A stretch of DNA of 64,000 nt from Colius striatus (taxonomy: Eukaryota; Chordata; Aves; Coliiformes; Coliidae), in assembly GCF_028858725.1 (NCBI RefSeq), contig NC_084773.1:5942350-6006349 (forward strand), written 5' to 3'. The first letter of the stretch is position 1, and each line of letters begins with the position of its first letter. Below, one piece after another: positions 39,401 to 52,425 of this stretch. The notes beneath the pieces are model-generated. The model was not told the DNA's origin. It did not search any database and saw only the letters and a program-made list of their open reading frames with translations. A program made the translations under genes and the position numbers.

Positions 39401-42400
39401 TTTTTTTTGTCTACTTAAAATGCTTTAGCTACACTATCAGGCTGTACAAATAATAACATGGATCAGTCCCATGCCGTGACTGGATCAAGGCTTAGTTTAA
39501 ATAAGAGAAAAAAAAGTCCTATTGTAACCTGGTGTGAGGATATGGGAGTAACTACACCCTAATTTCATTGGTCAGTTGTGTAATATTAAAGCATAGTTTG
39601 ACCACTGGAAATTAACTTTGTCAGCTAGCACTACTAACTAGCATCTCATTCTCAAATATTAATTCTTTTCTCCTTGGGCTGTAGACTTGAAAGTTTTTCC
39701 TGGTTCAAGTTACAAAATGTGTTATTTTGTGTCTTCCAGACTGTCCATCTTAATCTTATAGAGGCTTCGAATTAATGTCTGTACTCACCCATATATTATT
39801 TGGAACGTGATTATGTTATGGTAGTCACTGAATAGGATGTATTTATTGATATAGTAAACTCTGCTATCAAAGCCAAGCATAGCATCAGTGAAACAAGATA
39901 GTAGGCAAAATAAATCCTAGTAAACATTGAAAATAAAAGCAAACATCAATAATGAAACTACAGACTGTGTATGTTTGCACAGGAGGCGGGTGGAATACTC
40001 AAGTTACCTACACTAGGCACCTCACAGTTTTGTTGAACCACACAGGGAGAGTTCAGTATAGTTACTGTCTGGGGTCGTGGAATAGATGTTGAGTCATATA
40101 ACTTCAGTGAGAACATCAACATGCCTCTCTACCCCATTTCGTGTAGTGGTTAGAGAAATAGTGTTTGATGAAAATAGTAGTTCTGCATTGAGTTACAAAA
40201 TAATGAGTGAACCAAACTCTTACTATTTGTGCCTTGTTTACTGCCATTGTCAGGAGGGTGAAGGGCAGGTTTTGATGTTGCCATTTAAAGTCTGGTAAAA
40301 TAATAAAGATACTGGGAATATTTAGTTTTTAGTAATAGGCTAAAAATTGATTCTTTCCCCAAGGACTGTATAAAAATAGTCTGCTAGCAGCAGAATTGGA
40401 AAAGCCCATCTGCAACAGAGTTGCTTTGTAAACATGTCTGAAGATAGGTAATATTGTTAGAGGCACTAGAGCCATTATTCCAGATGTATTTCCTGCATTC
40501 TGCTGCATATCTGACTTCTTTGCAGCTGGCGCATTAGTGTAACTCAGCAGTCTGTTACGTCTCTTAAAAAGAGTTAACTTGAAGGTCACTACAGATCTTT
40601 TTTTTTCAAAAGAGGCTGTAGAGTTGCTGTTTTTTGATGCAAGTATAGTGTCTGCTGAATTCTAATGTGTGGCATCACTCTTCTGCAATTGGAAAGTGTT
40701 TTTGGGGTGACACTCCTATATCTAGTTAGTGTTGATCTGATCCTGTGCATGCTTGAAGGTAATGCCACTTGGAAACATTTTGAAGTATATGCTATATAAG
40801 TCAGTTGGTCTGTGATAGCTTTTATTTTTGTGAAGTAATTATTTTATGAGTAATTAAATATTATTTGCATGTTTTGTGTTCTACAGCAGACCCTAATATG
40901 TATGAGTATCCAGGCCTGGATGTCGACAACACATTTGAATGTGTAGAGTGTTTCAGTAGGCTTAGTGTCCTAGACAACCACAGATCCCCTTTTTCCAGTC
41001 TGATATTAAGTATGATTCACTACTCTGATTCTCATGATTAAATACGTGCCTGTGTGGTTTTGTGACAAAGATAAATGGAAGAACAATTCAGATGTTCAAA
41101 TATTAACTAGCTGCCTTCTCATACTGGCAGTACAGTAAACTTTACTGTATTGCTAAGGACATATGGGTGCTTTTTCCTTGTCACAGTTCTCCAATGGTTT
41201 TTATTTGCTTGAGGACAAGAACAAAACTTTTAGACGGTCAAGGTTTGCCCTATTTCCAATTATTTTTACTCTGCTAAAGATTCAGGAATGTGTTTGGAGA
41301 CTTTCTTTTTACATTTCTTAACTGTTGGCTATAGGAAAAGATATATTTTACACACAGGTTTAGAACTGTAGGGAACCTTTTATTAGCTAGTTATATACAG
41401 AGAATGCCAGTTATATAAATAACTTGGAGGACGAAGAGATGAGAGAAAAGGTAACAGTTCTCTTATGTTTGTTCAAACTTTCTGTTTTCAATAGGCCTAG
41501 ATTAAAAAGAGAGGAAGTCATTCCTGGTCTAGTTAAATACGGTTTGTTTTCCTATTGATGGTTTTAGGAAAAAGTATCGGTTCAGAACAACTCCAGAGAA
41601 ATTTATGGATTTCAGAAACATTGTATATTCTTTGTTAATGATTTTGTATTCTCCTCCTCAGCTGTGGATATTTTGAAGCAGTAAAGTAACTTCAAGTTGA
41701 GGAAGGCCTCCTATTCTTTGTGTGAATGTAAATGATTGCACTCTACAAGATGCTATAATAGTCACTATTTGTGCAAGAAGCACAAGTATCACTATGAAAA
41801 AGAATAAATTAAATTAGTGATGTGTCTGGGTCAAATCCATGCGTTCACAGCTGTTCTTTAGGGACGTGTGGACCAAAATATAGATGTACTGTTGTAGTCT
41901 TTATATGGGAAAGAAGCCCCACAGAACTGCAGAGATAATATAACTAGTATTATATTAGTATAATATAATTAGTGTGTATAATTAGTTTCCTTTTTTTAGT
42001 TTGTGGGATCCCACTTCTTAAACACACAGATGCTGGATAGTCTATCTATAATACTGTTGTGTTGTGGATATTTGTAATTATGAAGCAGGATTATTTAACA
42101 ACTTGTTCACTCAGCAGTGTACAGCTAGTTTATAGTAGGACTTGAAGCAAATGTTCTTAAAAAGGTGCTTGTGTGAAAATGTGTTGAGGTTCCCATTTCA
42201 GTTGACCTTTTGAGGATAATTGGATGAAAGTGCAAATTGGGAGTTCTTCCCTGAACTTTATCTGCCCTTCAAACTCTTGCATTTGCTTTTTAGAGATGAA
42301 ATAAATTACAGTCTTAATGTAAACAGAAAGAAAAAGAAGATTTTTTTTTTTCCTTTTAATAGTCATAGTTGAATTATCGTTAAAATCTATGTTCTGTTTG

Positions 42401-45400
42401 AGATTTCATCTATTATCTGGGAAGTAGAAGGGTAAACAAGCACATGGGTATTTTAACATCATTTTTTTGTAATGTGGATTTATCTTGCATTTTTCAGTTA
42501 CAACAAATTATAAGATTTGATTGGGGTTTTTTTAGAAGAGCAGGAGAAAGTTTGTCTTTGGAAAACTAGTCAAAAAGGCAAAAAAGCTTATGTTTGTCAT
42601 ACTTCAGGCATGCAAGTGTGCAGCTATAAGGAGAGGGATAATAGCACTCATAGACTACACTTCATTTATGCTTGTAAGAAATACAAAGTTGTTAATGCTG
42701 CTTTATGCACCCTGAGGAATTATGATAGCAGCACTAACATTCCCTAGGTGCTCTGAAAAGAGGTTGTTAAAATTCTTTGTGGTTTTTTTAGGTAATTATG
42801 CTACATATGTGATGTTCTCTTTTTTTTCTGTTTTGGAATGAATAAGAATGACTCTGAATTTTTGGTGTTTAAATGTATGTTGAGAGGTGGGTTGTGGGGA
42901 TACATTCAATTTTGAGTTCCCTTTTTACGATAGTTCTTACTAGGCCTCTTCAGAAAGGAAGGTTCCACTTCTAGCAACTGAGAGCACCTGACCCAGATTC
43001 CTGTTCCGAGTTGCCCTGTGGAGGACCGTGTTTCTTTGCATTGACTAGGACAGTATGCTGCTTAAAGCAAATGGTCAGAAGGCCTTCTGAAGTCTCTGCT
43101 GAAAAAAAGAAATCTCTATTCCTTTCTCACACAGCAACATTGGCTTGAAGGATTTGATGACAAACATGTATAAAAGCACTCTCATTCCATTTATTTGAGA
43201 ATAGACAGAGGGTTTGAGCTGAGCTATTTCTGTGTACCCACCTACTTTGTACACAGGACTTCCAAAATTGAGTGAGGTGATTCTTAGCATGTGTAGGTGC
43301 TGTTTTCTGTGGTGGGTACTTAAAGCATCTTGAGTGTGACTTAACCAGTCGTGTGCTTTTGTGAAGTAAAAGGAAAAACTGCTAAATATCTGCCTACTGT
43401 CTGCATGGTTCTTAACATGGGGTGCACAGACTTAACAGCTCACTGCTGCTGAAACAGGGAGTCGTATCATCCCGCCTCTTGTTCCTGTCTTCCTGCCTAC
43501 TTGTTCCCACCAAGTACCTTGTGCCAGCTTTGATGCTGAAATGCTCCATGCCTTGGTGTAACTCACTAAAATGTCAGCAAACTGTCTCAGGAAAAAAAAA
43601 CCAAAAAAACCACCACCTCAAAACCCAGACAAACAGTCAATTTTCTGCCTGTTTGTCGAATAACAGAGGCTTGATGAAGGGTTTCTGTGCTTGAGAAAGA
43701 TGTAGGGTAAATAGAGAACATAGCATAAGGAAGACAGCAAAATTTCTTCCTTTTGGCAGCTGAAGCTTTTCTGATGATTCTGACAAGTATGGAAGAGCCT
43801 AACTTACTATGACTTAATGAAATTACAGCTGTCACACAGGGAGTCTGAGTGGTTCAATTGCTTTTGGGCCAAGTCTTTTTAGGCATGTGCAAATAAACAT
43901 AAATTTTAAGTATGATTTATGTAAGCATATACTAAAGAACCATGTATGTAGTCACATAGACTGCAATTGCTTCTTTGAAGTGAAGTGCGTTTATGTGTCC
44001 ATAGAAGTGGCTCTTCAAGCTCACCAGAGGGCCTGACTGCTGTGTTTTATTGATCCAGCTGTAAACACCAAACTTACTCTAAACAGTAAACGTTTTTGGT
44101 ATCCAGCTTGCTTTTCTCCTGAATTGAGTTCTGACTCCAGATTTGTGGAGTTAGGAGGATGAGAGTATTTTCAAGTGCTGTTCCCTTCAGAAACATTTAA
44201 GTCTTGAATTGAAAAATACTAATTCAGAAACTGATCACAGCCATCTGTATGTCATATTGGGAAGTTTTCATTTCTTGAATCCTAATGAATATATCGGATA
44301 TACCAGGAATTCATCTTTTGAAACTGAGGATTTGTTTGGTAGGCTTGAGATATTACAGAGAATTATGGAAGTCTAACAAGATAACAGAAAGCTTTAATAT
44401 CATCTTTATCTGAACTCAAATCTATTTTGTTTCCAGGCAATACTAGTGAAATGGTAACTGAAGTGCTAAGTTCTGCTCCCCAACAGAGCCAGATACTTCC
44501 AACTAGCTTTGTTTGCACGTGGGTAGAGACTTTCCAGCTTGGATCTGTCCTTTATCTGCATGTTTTCTTCTCTGAGTTTGTCCCTGCTAGTTTTGTCCTC
44601 GTGGGAATAATCTGTTGAAGAATCCTTATATTGTTACTGTTTGTATGCTTATGTGTTCCTCTACCCTTTCTTTATTGTCTTTTTCTTTTACTCTGTACCT
44701 CATTGCTCCTTTTTTTACAGATACTTCTTAATATAGACTTTACCTTTAGCTTTAGTCCAGCTTCTGGTGGACAAATGGTCCCAAGACAGAAAATTGCAGA
44801 TGACTTAAACAGATTTTCCTGTCAGAGTAAAAATATTAAACTGTTGAATTAATGCTAGATATAATGCTTCTAGAGCTGATGAATACTGCTAGGATAGTGT
44901 GATGGGGGCTGGTGTGGCAGAGGGCTTGTGTGGCTCCTTTCACATTACATTACTTCGATATCAACCTTTCAAGAGAAATGTAATCTGCTGAGAATAGCTT
45001 TTATTGTTTTAATTGCTGTGTTAGTCAAGATCTTTGCTTGTGCTAAAAGAGGGCTGCTTTGAACTAGTTGAAGGAATCCATCCTGAGTGCTCTCCAAGCA
45101 AGGTTTGAGTAAATTTATCTTTAATCAATAAATGCAAATTTTGTCTATGGTGGGGTTTTTTTCCCTTTTCATACAAAAAATAAAGATTAATTGTCGAAGT
45201 ATTCAGAGAAGAAATTATGTGCGCTCTGAGGCATATTATTGGAATTCAAATATATAGTTGTTGCAAGTTCTTCAAAAGTTTTAATACTGTTGTGCTTAAA
45301 TTATATTTAATAAAATGTGATTTTAATTCTTAAATCCTTATTTAATCAAGACAGGTGTACAAATAATTAGTAACCTACAAAAAATCCTAATCAAAGTAGA

Positions 45401-47897
45401 AGCACGTGAATTTAGTCATCATGAACTAAAAATGCAAGAGTATGACTGATTCTTCTGAAATGAATTCAGTGTCGGTGCTTATCCAGCTTTAGAAAATAAA
45501 CAATTTCAGACTTAAAATGCTTTAGTAAGAAATGAGTTAAATACTTGGAGTGAACTAATCTGTAGGCAGAACAACAACTTGATGGTATAGTAGGTGGTAA
45601 GATTCATTTATGATAAGTTATAATGGAATTCCCCTGGAACTATGTATTCCACCTACTTGAATGCACAATGATTCAAAAGTTTAATAGTATGCAGCAAATG
45701 CCAAGACTTAAAAAAAATTGTCAAGTTATTGAAAAATATAAGACTAAGTATATGGTGAAGCCACTGCCTGTAACTAACTCTTAGCAGTTCTGGTATATGT
45801 TGTGATCTGTATGTGTTCAACTTCTGTGCATCACCTCTTGTTTAAATGAATAGCTATTAGACATTTTTATTTGTCCAGAATGCCAAGCATGTGTATATTT
45901 TAAAGCACAGTGTCTGCACATAACAAGAAGTGCTGCATGTCCTTCTTGAGATGATGTGACATTTACTTGATAACTGTGGTGATGTGTTTGAATGATAGTT
46001 TCAAAATTACTTTTTTTCTGTCTATTTTTAAATGGTAGATTGGCAGAAATTCTGTAAATGTTCCAGTGGGCTATCAGAGGGGCAGGGAGAAAGGTTCTAC
46101 TTTTTACCTATGTTTACCTGATTCAAACTACATAGTGGGAACATGTAAAATGTGATTACAGGTTTCTGAAGCAATAGTATATGTTGGTTTTGAAGGGCTT
46201 ATCACTTATCTCTTCAGGATGTTGCATCTAACTATGTGAAACTGTTTCAGATGATAGCATTTTTCTGGGTAGCATGGCACAATTCATTAGTTTGTTGTTA
46301 GCAATGAACTTACTTCTGTTGACAAACTGTGCTAAGTTAATGCACTCTGAAACTTGGATTTCTGAAATGCACAGAGCTTTTGTTTTTTGGAGGTAGTTAT
46401 ACATTTTCTTCAGTGTCATAGAGAAGAAGTTCTGTTTGTTTTGTTATGCTGAGCAATAAGAAAATTGGAAGGAAAAGTGATAATGACAGTATCTGCTAGG
46501 ATGACCTTATTGACTTCATTAGATATTAAAACCCCAAATTAAATTAGTGGATAATGAGAGAAATATTTCACAGCCTAAATTCTTTTGACAACTGTTAATT
46601 TTTTCCTATATGCAAAACTGACTTAAGGACTTCTAAGGGAGCTCATAAAACTGGGACAGAATTGTATTACTGGGATAAATCTGATTCTGACTTCTTGAGA
46701 CAAGTGAAGTATGGATGGTTACGAGCAGGTCCACTGAGTCTTATCTCATTCAGGACACTCTGACCAGTTACTCTCTCTGCTATTAACTGTCACTGCAGAT
46801 TGAAGGATGGTTATTTGGGCATTAGGAGTTATCATTTTAATACCACCTGGTTTTGGCAAAATGCATCAGGTGCATTTTAGTTACAGCAATTGAAAAAACC
46901 TCAGTAAATGGTCCTGCCAGGTAGTGATTTGTTGCCAGGAAATGTACTCTGCTTTCTTCTTTATAGCTTCACTAAAAGAAAGTTACAAAAATACTTAATT
47001 GAGGATATTGCAGGAATGTGAAAACACTTTAAAAACACCCCAACCATCACCAACAAAAAATCCCACAACAAAATTCCCTAAAGAAACTCTTGGCTAAAAC
47101 TTCTTTCACTTGACAGCATGTAATTATAATTTCACGTCTTAAATTGTGCTGTGATTGACGAAGAATCATTCCAGATCACTTTGCTTTTCTTGTTCAGATG
47201 TGAATACAAAGCTGTTGTTCAGATTCTGGAAATATTACCTGGGCTACAAGTCTTGGTTCAAATTTCAGCAGCAAGTACATTTTTGAGAAGCATGTTAAGT
47301 CAGTGATACTGAAATACGTGGCACAGGTGTAGATGTTACTACAGCTAGTTAGATTTGTATTGACATCTGCAAGAGCATTATTGTGAAGGAAATTAATGTA
47401 GACTGATAATGCAAATTTGTAGAGAGGCTTCAGATATTTTTAAGAACTTATTACAATACAGCACAGAGGCACCTCAGTCTTATTATGAAGATTTCAATTG
47501 AAAATCTGTCTTATTTCCAGATATGTGTGAATGTCCACTGATGGTGGTTATTACTTTCAGATGTGTTTATGAAACTCTACATAATTTCCCTAGCTGCAAG
47601 TTTTACTCTGCAAGCTACTGAAAGGTTTGGTCTGATCCAGAGAAGCACCTAAGCTACTACCTGTGGCTCAGTGAACTGAGCACTTTGTTTTGCTTTACAA
47701 CATTGATTAATGTGTGTAGTTGGTGTAGTAGGTAAATCAATTGTTGTATTTCTGGCATAAGCTGGTAGAAAGCGGATTGTTTGTTGTCACATGGAATAGA
47801 TTGAAAAGGTTAGACTCATTTTTTCTTAACACTCCAGCTAAATATGGTGTTACTACAGTAATGAGGAAGTGGTCCATTTTGGTAAAAGTTGTGGGTG
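36461..47897. other. AT-rich non-coding stretch, presumed intron
   Basis: No gene or mobile element was recognised. Frames of up to 121 codons (38,762-39,127) lack domains. An acceptor-like CTACAG at 40,881-40,886 precedes a 51-codon open stretch, and an acceptor-like TTTTTTTACAG near 44,710-44,720 precedes an open stretch to 44,852. Neither has enough support to be called an exon. Confidence 0.5.
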
Positions 47898-47939
47898 GTA
47901 TACATACACTAACATAAGCATATGTTAGTGTATGTATAC
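47898..47939. repeat. Perfect 19-bp inverted repeat with 4-nt loop
   Basis: Positions 47,898-47,916 (gtatacatacactaacata) are the exact reverse complement of 47,921-47,939. The loop is agca (47,917-47,920). Either strand could fold into a 19-bp stem. It lies about 70 bp upstream of a CR1 insertion and is not part of the CR1 consensus as far as I can tell. Confidence 0.95.
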
Positions 47940-48010
47940 GTATTGGGGGGTGAGATTGTAGGGATGGTGGAAGAGTGTGAGAATAATGATCCAGTTAAAT
48001 TGCTGAGACA

Positions 48011-48212
48011 ATTTTTTTCACTGTGAGGATGACGGAGCAGTGGCCCAGGCTGCCCAGAGGGGTTGTGGAGTCTCCTTCCTTGGAGGTCTTCAAGACCCGC
48101 CTGGACATGTTCCTATGCGACCTGATCTAGGTGACCCTGCTTCTGCAGGGGGGTTGGCCTAGATGATCTCTAAAGGTCCCTTCCAACCCCTACCATTCTA
48201 TGATTCTATGAA
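48011..48212 (+). mobile_element. CR1 LINE, short 5'-truncated copy with intact 3' end
   Basis: The copy starts in the codons for FFTVR and runs through about 37 uninterrupted codons of the ORF2 C-terminus (including LPRGVVESPSLEVFKTRLD) to a TAG at about 48,131. It then continues through the 3' untranslated end, finishing with attctatgattctatga. The open frame and close match to the usual 3' end suggest a younger insertion than the CR1 copies at 2.5 and 28.1 kb. At about 200 bp it is a typical severely 5'-truncated CR1. Confidence 0.95.
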
Positions 48213-51200
48213 TGGCTTATACTGCTGATTGTGGCTAACTAATAGACCCATGTCAAGCCCCAAATCTCTATACAAAAGAATATTTTAAACAAATTATTTA
48301 ACAGAATATTTCCCTTTGAGTCTAAGACCAATAGATCTAGATTTATGTGTTTCTAACCATTCTGATTTGAAGGGTTAGAGAAGTTTGAGACTGATTTTTA
48401 GTAGGATTATTAAGACTGTTCATTAACTTGACTGAAATATCATTTTAACTGATGTTCTGGTTTCTCATATCTTCATACCAAACTTCTATCCCTTTTCATA
48501 GAAATTTCTGGTAGTTATGAACATATTTAAGAGAAGCAACGTGTTGTACTTCGAGATTCTGATTCATGTTTTATTTATTACCATAGATGAGGAAACACCG
48601 GTTGCACCAATATTGTGTGTGACTGGGAGAAATTGCCTTCTGTGAGGCCAGGGAAATGGAGTGTATTTTAGAGGATAAGGTATCTGGAGACCAGGAGAGC
48701 TGTAATGTGATCGCTTCATCTCTCTGTGAGATGAAAATAATACCAGTTACCTATTGTTTTAAAAGCACTGCTGACTCTAGAGGAAATCTTTCCTTACTGT
48801 TATATATTAATAGATTAAGTTCAGCTACAGGGCAAGTAGAATGAACTGCAAAGATAAAGAAACCACACCTGGGTCTGCAATGACTGAAATGGCATAAGTT
48901 TTAAGCTGCTGGTGTTATGAAGTGTTCATGCATAGAGCATGTGCTTGTAAAGTATGCTATGTCTAGTTGCTGATAAACTTGCATTTCAGAATAGCTTGCT
49001 ACATGTTGGGGATCTTTACATATATAGGATAAAATGATTTTATATTTTGTGAATAAATTTTCATTAACAGGATTATATATGTTAGAATGGAGCAGGGCTC
49101 AGCTCTCTGCACTCATGTGTGGCTTTGTCCTCTGCTTATTACTAGTATATGAACTGTCACTTCTAACCTTGCTAATTTCAAATTGTTCTGGACCACTTAC
49201 TGTCTCAAAACAAGTTCTGATGAAACTCAACCAGTATTAAGTGGAGTCCAGAAACAATAGGTTTTTCAGGCTTTGTACCCGGGAGCTATAAGATACTGGA
49301 GAGGGTCTGCAAAGTACACCTTTAAGGAAAGGATCTTAATAATATGACAGTATCGAAGTCTCATGTTGGACAATATTGCCAAGCACCCAAGTGAAACATT
49401 GAAGGTATGTGATCAGGCTTATCTTACAGGGTCAGTGTTCCTCAGTGAGGAACAAAAATGTACTTCACTGAAGACAACCATGATAAAGAGCCATGAGAAT
49501 AGAGAACAGTGAGCTGTACCAATTCCAGTTGTACTGAAGACTTCATTTAAAAGTGTTAAAACCTAGTGCAACTTACTGAGCTGTGATGTTTTGTTAGCTT
49601 GGACACAGATGAAGTACAGGTAAGGAATTTCATATTCATGTAAATAATCCCTGGGGGATATGAAGGAATGCAGTTGTTGAAAGCAAACAATATCTTCAGT
49701 CAAAAGACTTGTGTTGGGGACCTCTTGTTGTTTGTTTGCGTTAAGTGAAATATCTAAAATGAGATGCTGTGTGGAAAATTATCTAAGACAGCAGTGGTCA
49801 GCCATGTATTAAAATGCATTTAGTACTCATGCACAAGGAAGTTTGAAGTCAAACAGGGAGAAATATAGTGCAGACTTCACTTCCATTGCTGTTGAAACTT
49901 GTTTTCTCTGTCAAGATCTGGTTGTCCAAGGTATCAGATTTCATCATTTGGCTAGTAACTCTTTGCAAATCCTCAATTGCAAAATCTGAATTATTTCTAT
50001 CATGAAGCAGAAGCTGCTTATCTTTGTGTCACAGAGTGACTTAGACTTACAACTCTGTTGTTTTCCCTGAGGGAAAGCTGTCTTGTGTAGTTGTTGCAGA
50101 TGTAGCTGCAGGGGAAGAAAAAAAAAATCAGATTTATCTTTGATAGCAGCAGTACAGTAGAAGGAATTGTATTTATCTCTTCCTTAAGAGATGTCAACAT
50201 AATTAGATTTCTTGAGGTAAGTTGTCCTTGTGAGAAGAATATTTTGCTGAATCAGGAGATTGACTCTGTTTTGAATGTGAAAGTTCTTTTGCATCCATAA
50301 AATTGTGCTTCCTTTCCGTGTCCTACGTCTTTTCCAAGCTTTCCTTGATTCTGTCCGTTACTGGTTTTTCTCTTAATTGTTGAATAATGTTTTGCAGAAT
50401 GAGGTGAAATATTTTCCTTTAGTGAGTCCGAAATAGTAGGTTAAACATATTTTTTTCTTATGATAGTGCACAATAAGGTGAAGGGAGTTCATGATTCTTT
50501 CTTGTGGGTAGGGCATGTTTTATGCGTCCTTGTGTTTGACACCTTCCACTTGTGCTCAGCTGCTTCTCAGTAAGATGCTTTCCTGAATAGTTCGAGTAAA
50601 CCCAGACCTCATAATCAGGGACCAAAGGGACTGTTTAACAAGAAATGCTACTGTTTTCCTAATCCTATTATGTTCTTTGCAAAGTACGCTTGGTTTCTTA
50701 ACTACTCATGTGGACCCTTTTTATTTTCTGTTTGTGCATTACTATAAATAGAAGAAATCAATTTGAAATAGCAAAAGAAAAACAAATCAGGATTTGACAT
50801 GTTACATTCAAACTTGGTAAGCCTTTACTGTTGTGTGGAAGAAAATATTTTTATTATGTGATTCTTTCCTATGGCATTTGCTATCACAATTATTGCCAAA
50901 TGACTACCAAACTTCAGCTTGAAACAGGCACAGCATCACAGCTGATAATTTCACTGTCTAAATAATTAGGTTTTTTTAATCTTAATTTCTATCTAAAAAA
51001 TATAAAGAACTGGGACTTTATTTTCTGACCCTTTTGTGTGTGTTTGGGTCAGCTTTATGCTTTTATCCTGCAGATATAGTAGCTAGAAACTTCAATAACT
51101 GACATTCTCATGCAGTCATTTAAATTTGACACCTAAGTTTTCAGGAGAAAAAAAGTCTTCAGTTAGTGCTGTTGTTTACTGTCACTGTGCCTGAGGGAGC

Positions 51201-51504
51201 CCTTTTCACCCAACGCTGTGTAACTTCAGAAGATTTGTTATTTGAAAAGACATGACAACTGTAAGGAGGGAGGAAAGAGTAGAATGTATGGCTGAGTGAC
51301 TGAGATAACATGCTTAGTCTGTGCCATTCATTAATATTACAGCTTCTTCAATTTGAGATGTAATTTTTTTTTTAGGATAGGCTCCCATAATTAAAGAGAG
51401 AAGGATGCCCTTTGGTAAGGGAACAGGTGAGTGACCATAATGGGTGAGGGAGGCAAGTGACAAGTGAAGTTGATGTCAATATTTTGATATGGATGTACCC
51501 TTTA
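48213..51504. other. AT-rich non-coding stretch, presumed intron
   Basis: Only short frames are present, without domains or paired splice sites. No mobile element was recognised. Confidence 0.5.
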
Positions 51505-51557
51505 GGTATTTAAAGCATTGATAAGGTCCCCTCTCAGCCTTCTCTTCTCCAGGCTAA
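51505..51557 (-). mobile_element. CR1 LINE remnant
   Basis: The text tatttaaagcattgataagg and the following cccctctcagccttctcttctccaggct is the reverse complement of a well-conserved part of CR1 ORF2, the block after the GLEHLSYE region. It stops abruptly where LTR-like sequence begins, so the two elements are joined, probably by insertion of the LTR into or beside a CR1. Confidence 0.75.
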
Positions 51558-52425
51558 ATGGGCCAAGCCAATCAGCAATGGTGGTAATGTCTATGATAAC
51601 ATTTTTAAGAAGGCTAAAAAGTTACTGTGCAAGAGAGAGCAACTCTGCAGACACAAGGATCACTGAAGAAGGAGAGGGAGAAGGTGCTACAGGCAGTGGA
51701 GCAGATTGCCATGCAGCCCCTGATGAAGGTCATAGTGAGACAGGTTGTGCCCTGCAGTGTATAGAGGTCCACAGTGGATCTACACTTGCAGTGTGTAGAG
51801 GACTCCACACTGGACCAAGTGGATACCTGAAGGAGGATGTGACCCTATGGGAAGCCTGCACTGGAGCAAGCTCCTAGCAGGCTCTGTGGACCTGTGGAAA
51901 GAGAATCCCCTGCCAGAGCAGGTTTACTGGCAGGATTTGTGACCTTGCAGGGGATCCACACTGGAGCAATTTATAAGAAACTGTAGCCATGGGAAGGACT
52001 GAAGTTGGAGAAGTTTATAGAGGACTGTCTCCTATGAGAGAGACTCCACACTGGAGCAGGAGAAGAGTGTAAGAAGTCCTCCCCTGAGCATAGTTTGTGA
52101 TGAATTGACTGTTACTCCCATTCCTCATCCTCCTGCACCACTGAGGGAGAGGAAGTAGAGAAATTTGGAGTGAAAATAAGCCCAGGAAGAAGGGAGGTGT
52201 GATGGAAAAGTGTTTTAAGACTGTTTGAATTTCTTGTTACCTTTCTCTGATTTGATTGGTAATAAATGAAACTGATTTCCCTGAGTTTGTTCTGCCCATG
52301 GTGGTAATTGGTGAGTGAACTCTTTGTCTTTAACTCAAGTCTTTTGTTTTATTTTCTCTCCTCTGGAGGGGAGTGGTAAAGTAATTTTAGTGGGCACCTG
52401 GTATCAAGGGTCAACCCACAATAGC
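51558..52425 (+). mobile_element. Endogenous-retrovirus LTR, plus orientation
   Basis: About 870 bp of GC-richer sequence has the layout of a common avian ERV LTR. It has a 5' part with gccaagccaatcag and gataacatttttaagaaggc, then a run of imperfect modules built on cacactggagca (51,805, 51,858, 51,956 and 52,045). A polyadenylation signal AATAAA in ggtaataaatgaaac lies near 52,260-52,270, and the 3' part is tggtaattggtgagtg ... gtgggcacctgg ... gggtcaaccc. The 3' end is near 52,425; the 5' boundary is uncertain and may be truncated. It shares architecture with the minus-strand LTR at 3,855-4,837 but is clearly diverged from it. No internal retroviral genes are adjacent. The 119-codon frame at 51,518-51,877 lies across the CR1 remnant and the LTR and is not a gene. 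Confidence 0.82.

Noticed and set aside
51518..51877. 119-codon plus-strand frame
   Set aside because: It spans a CR1 remnant and LTR sequence and shows no protein family.
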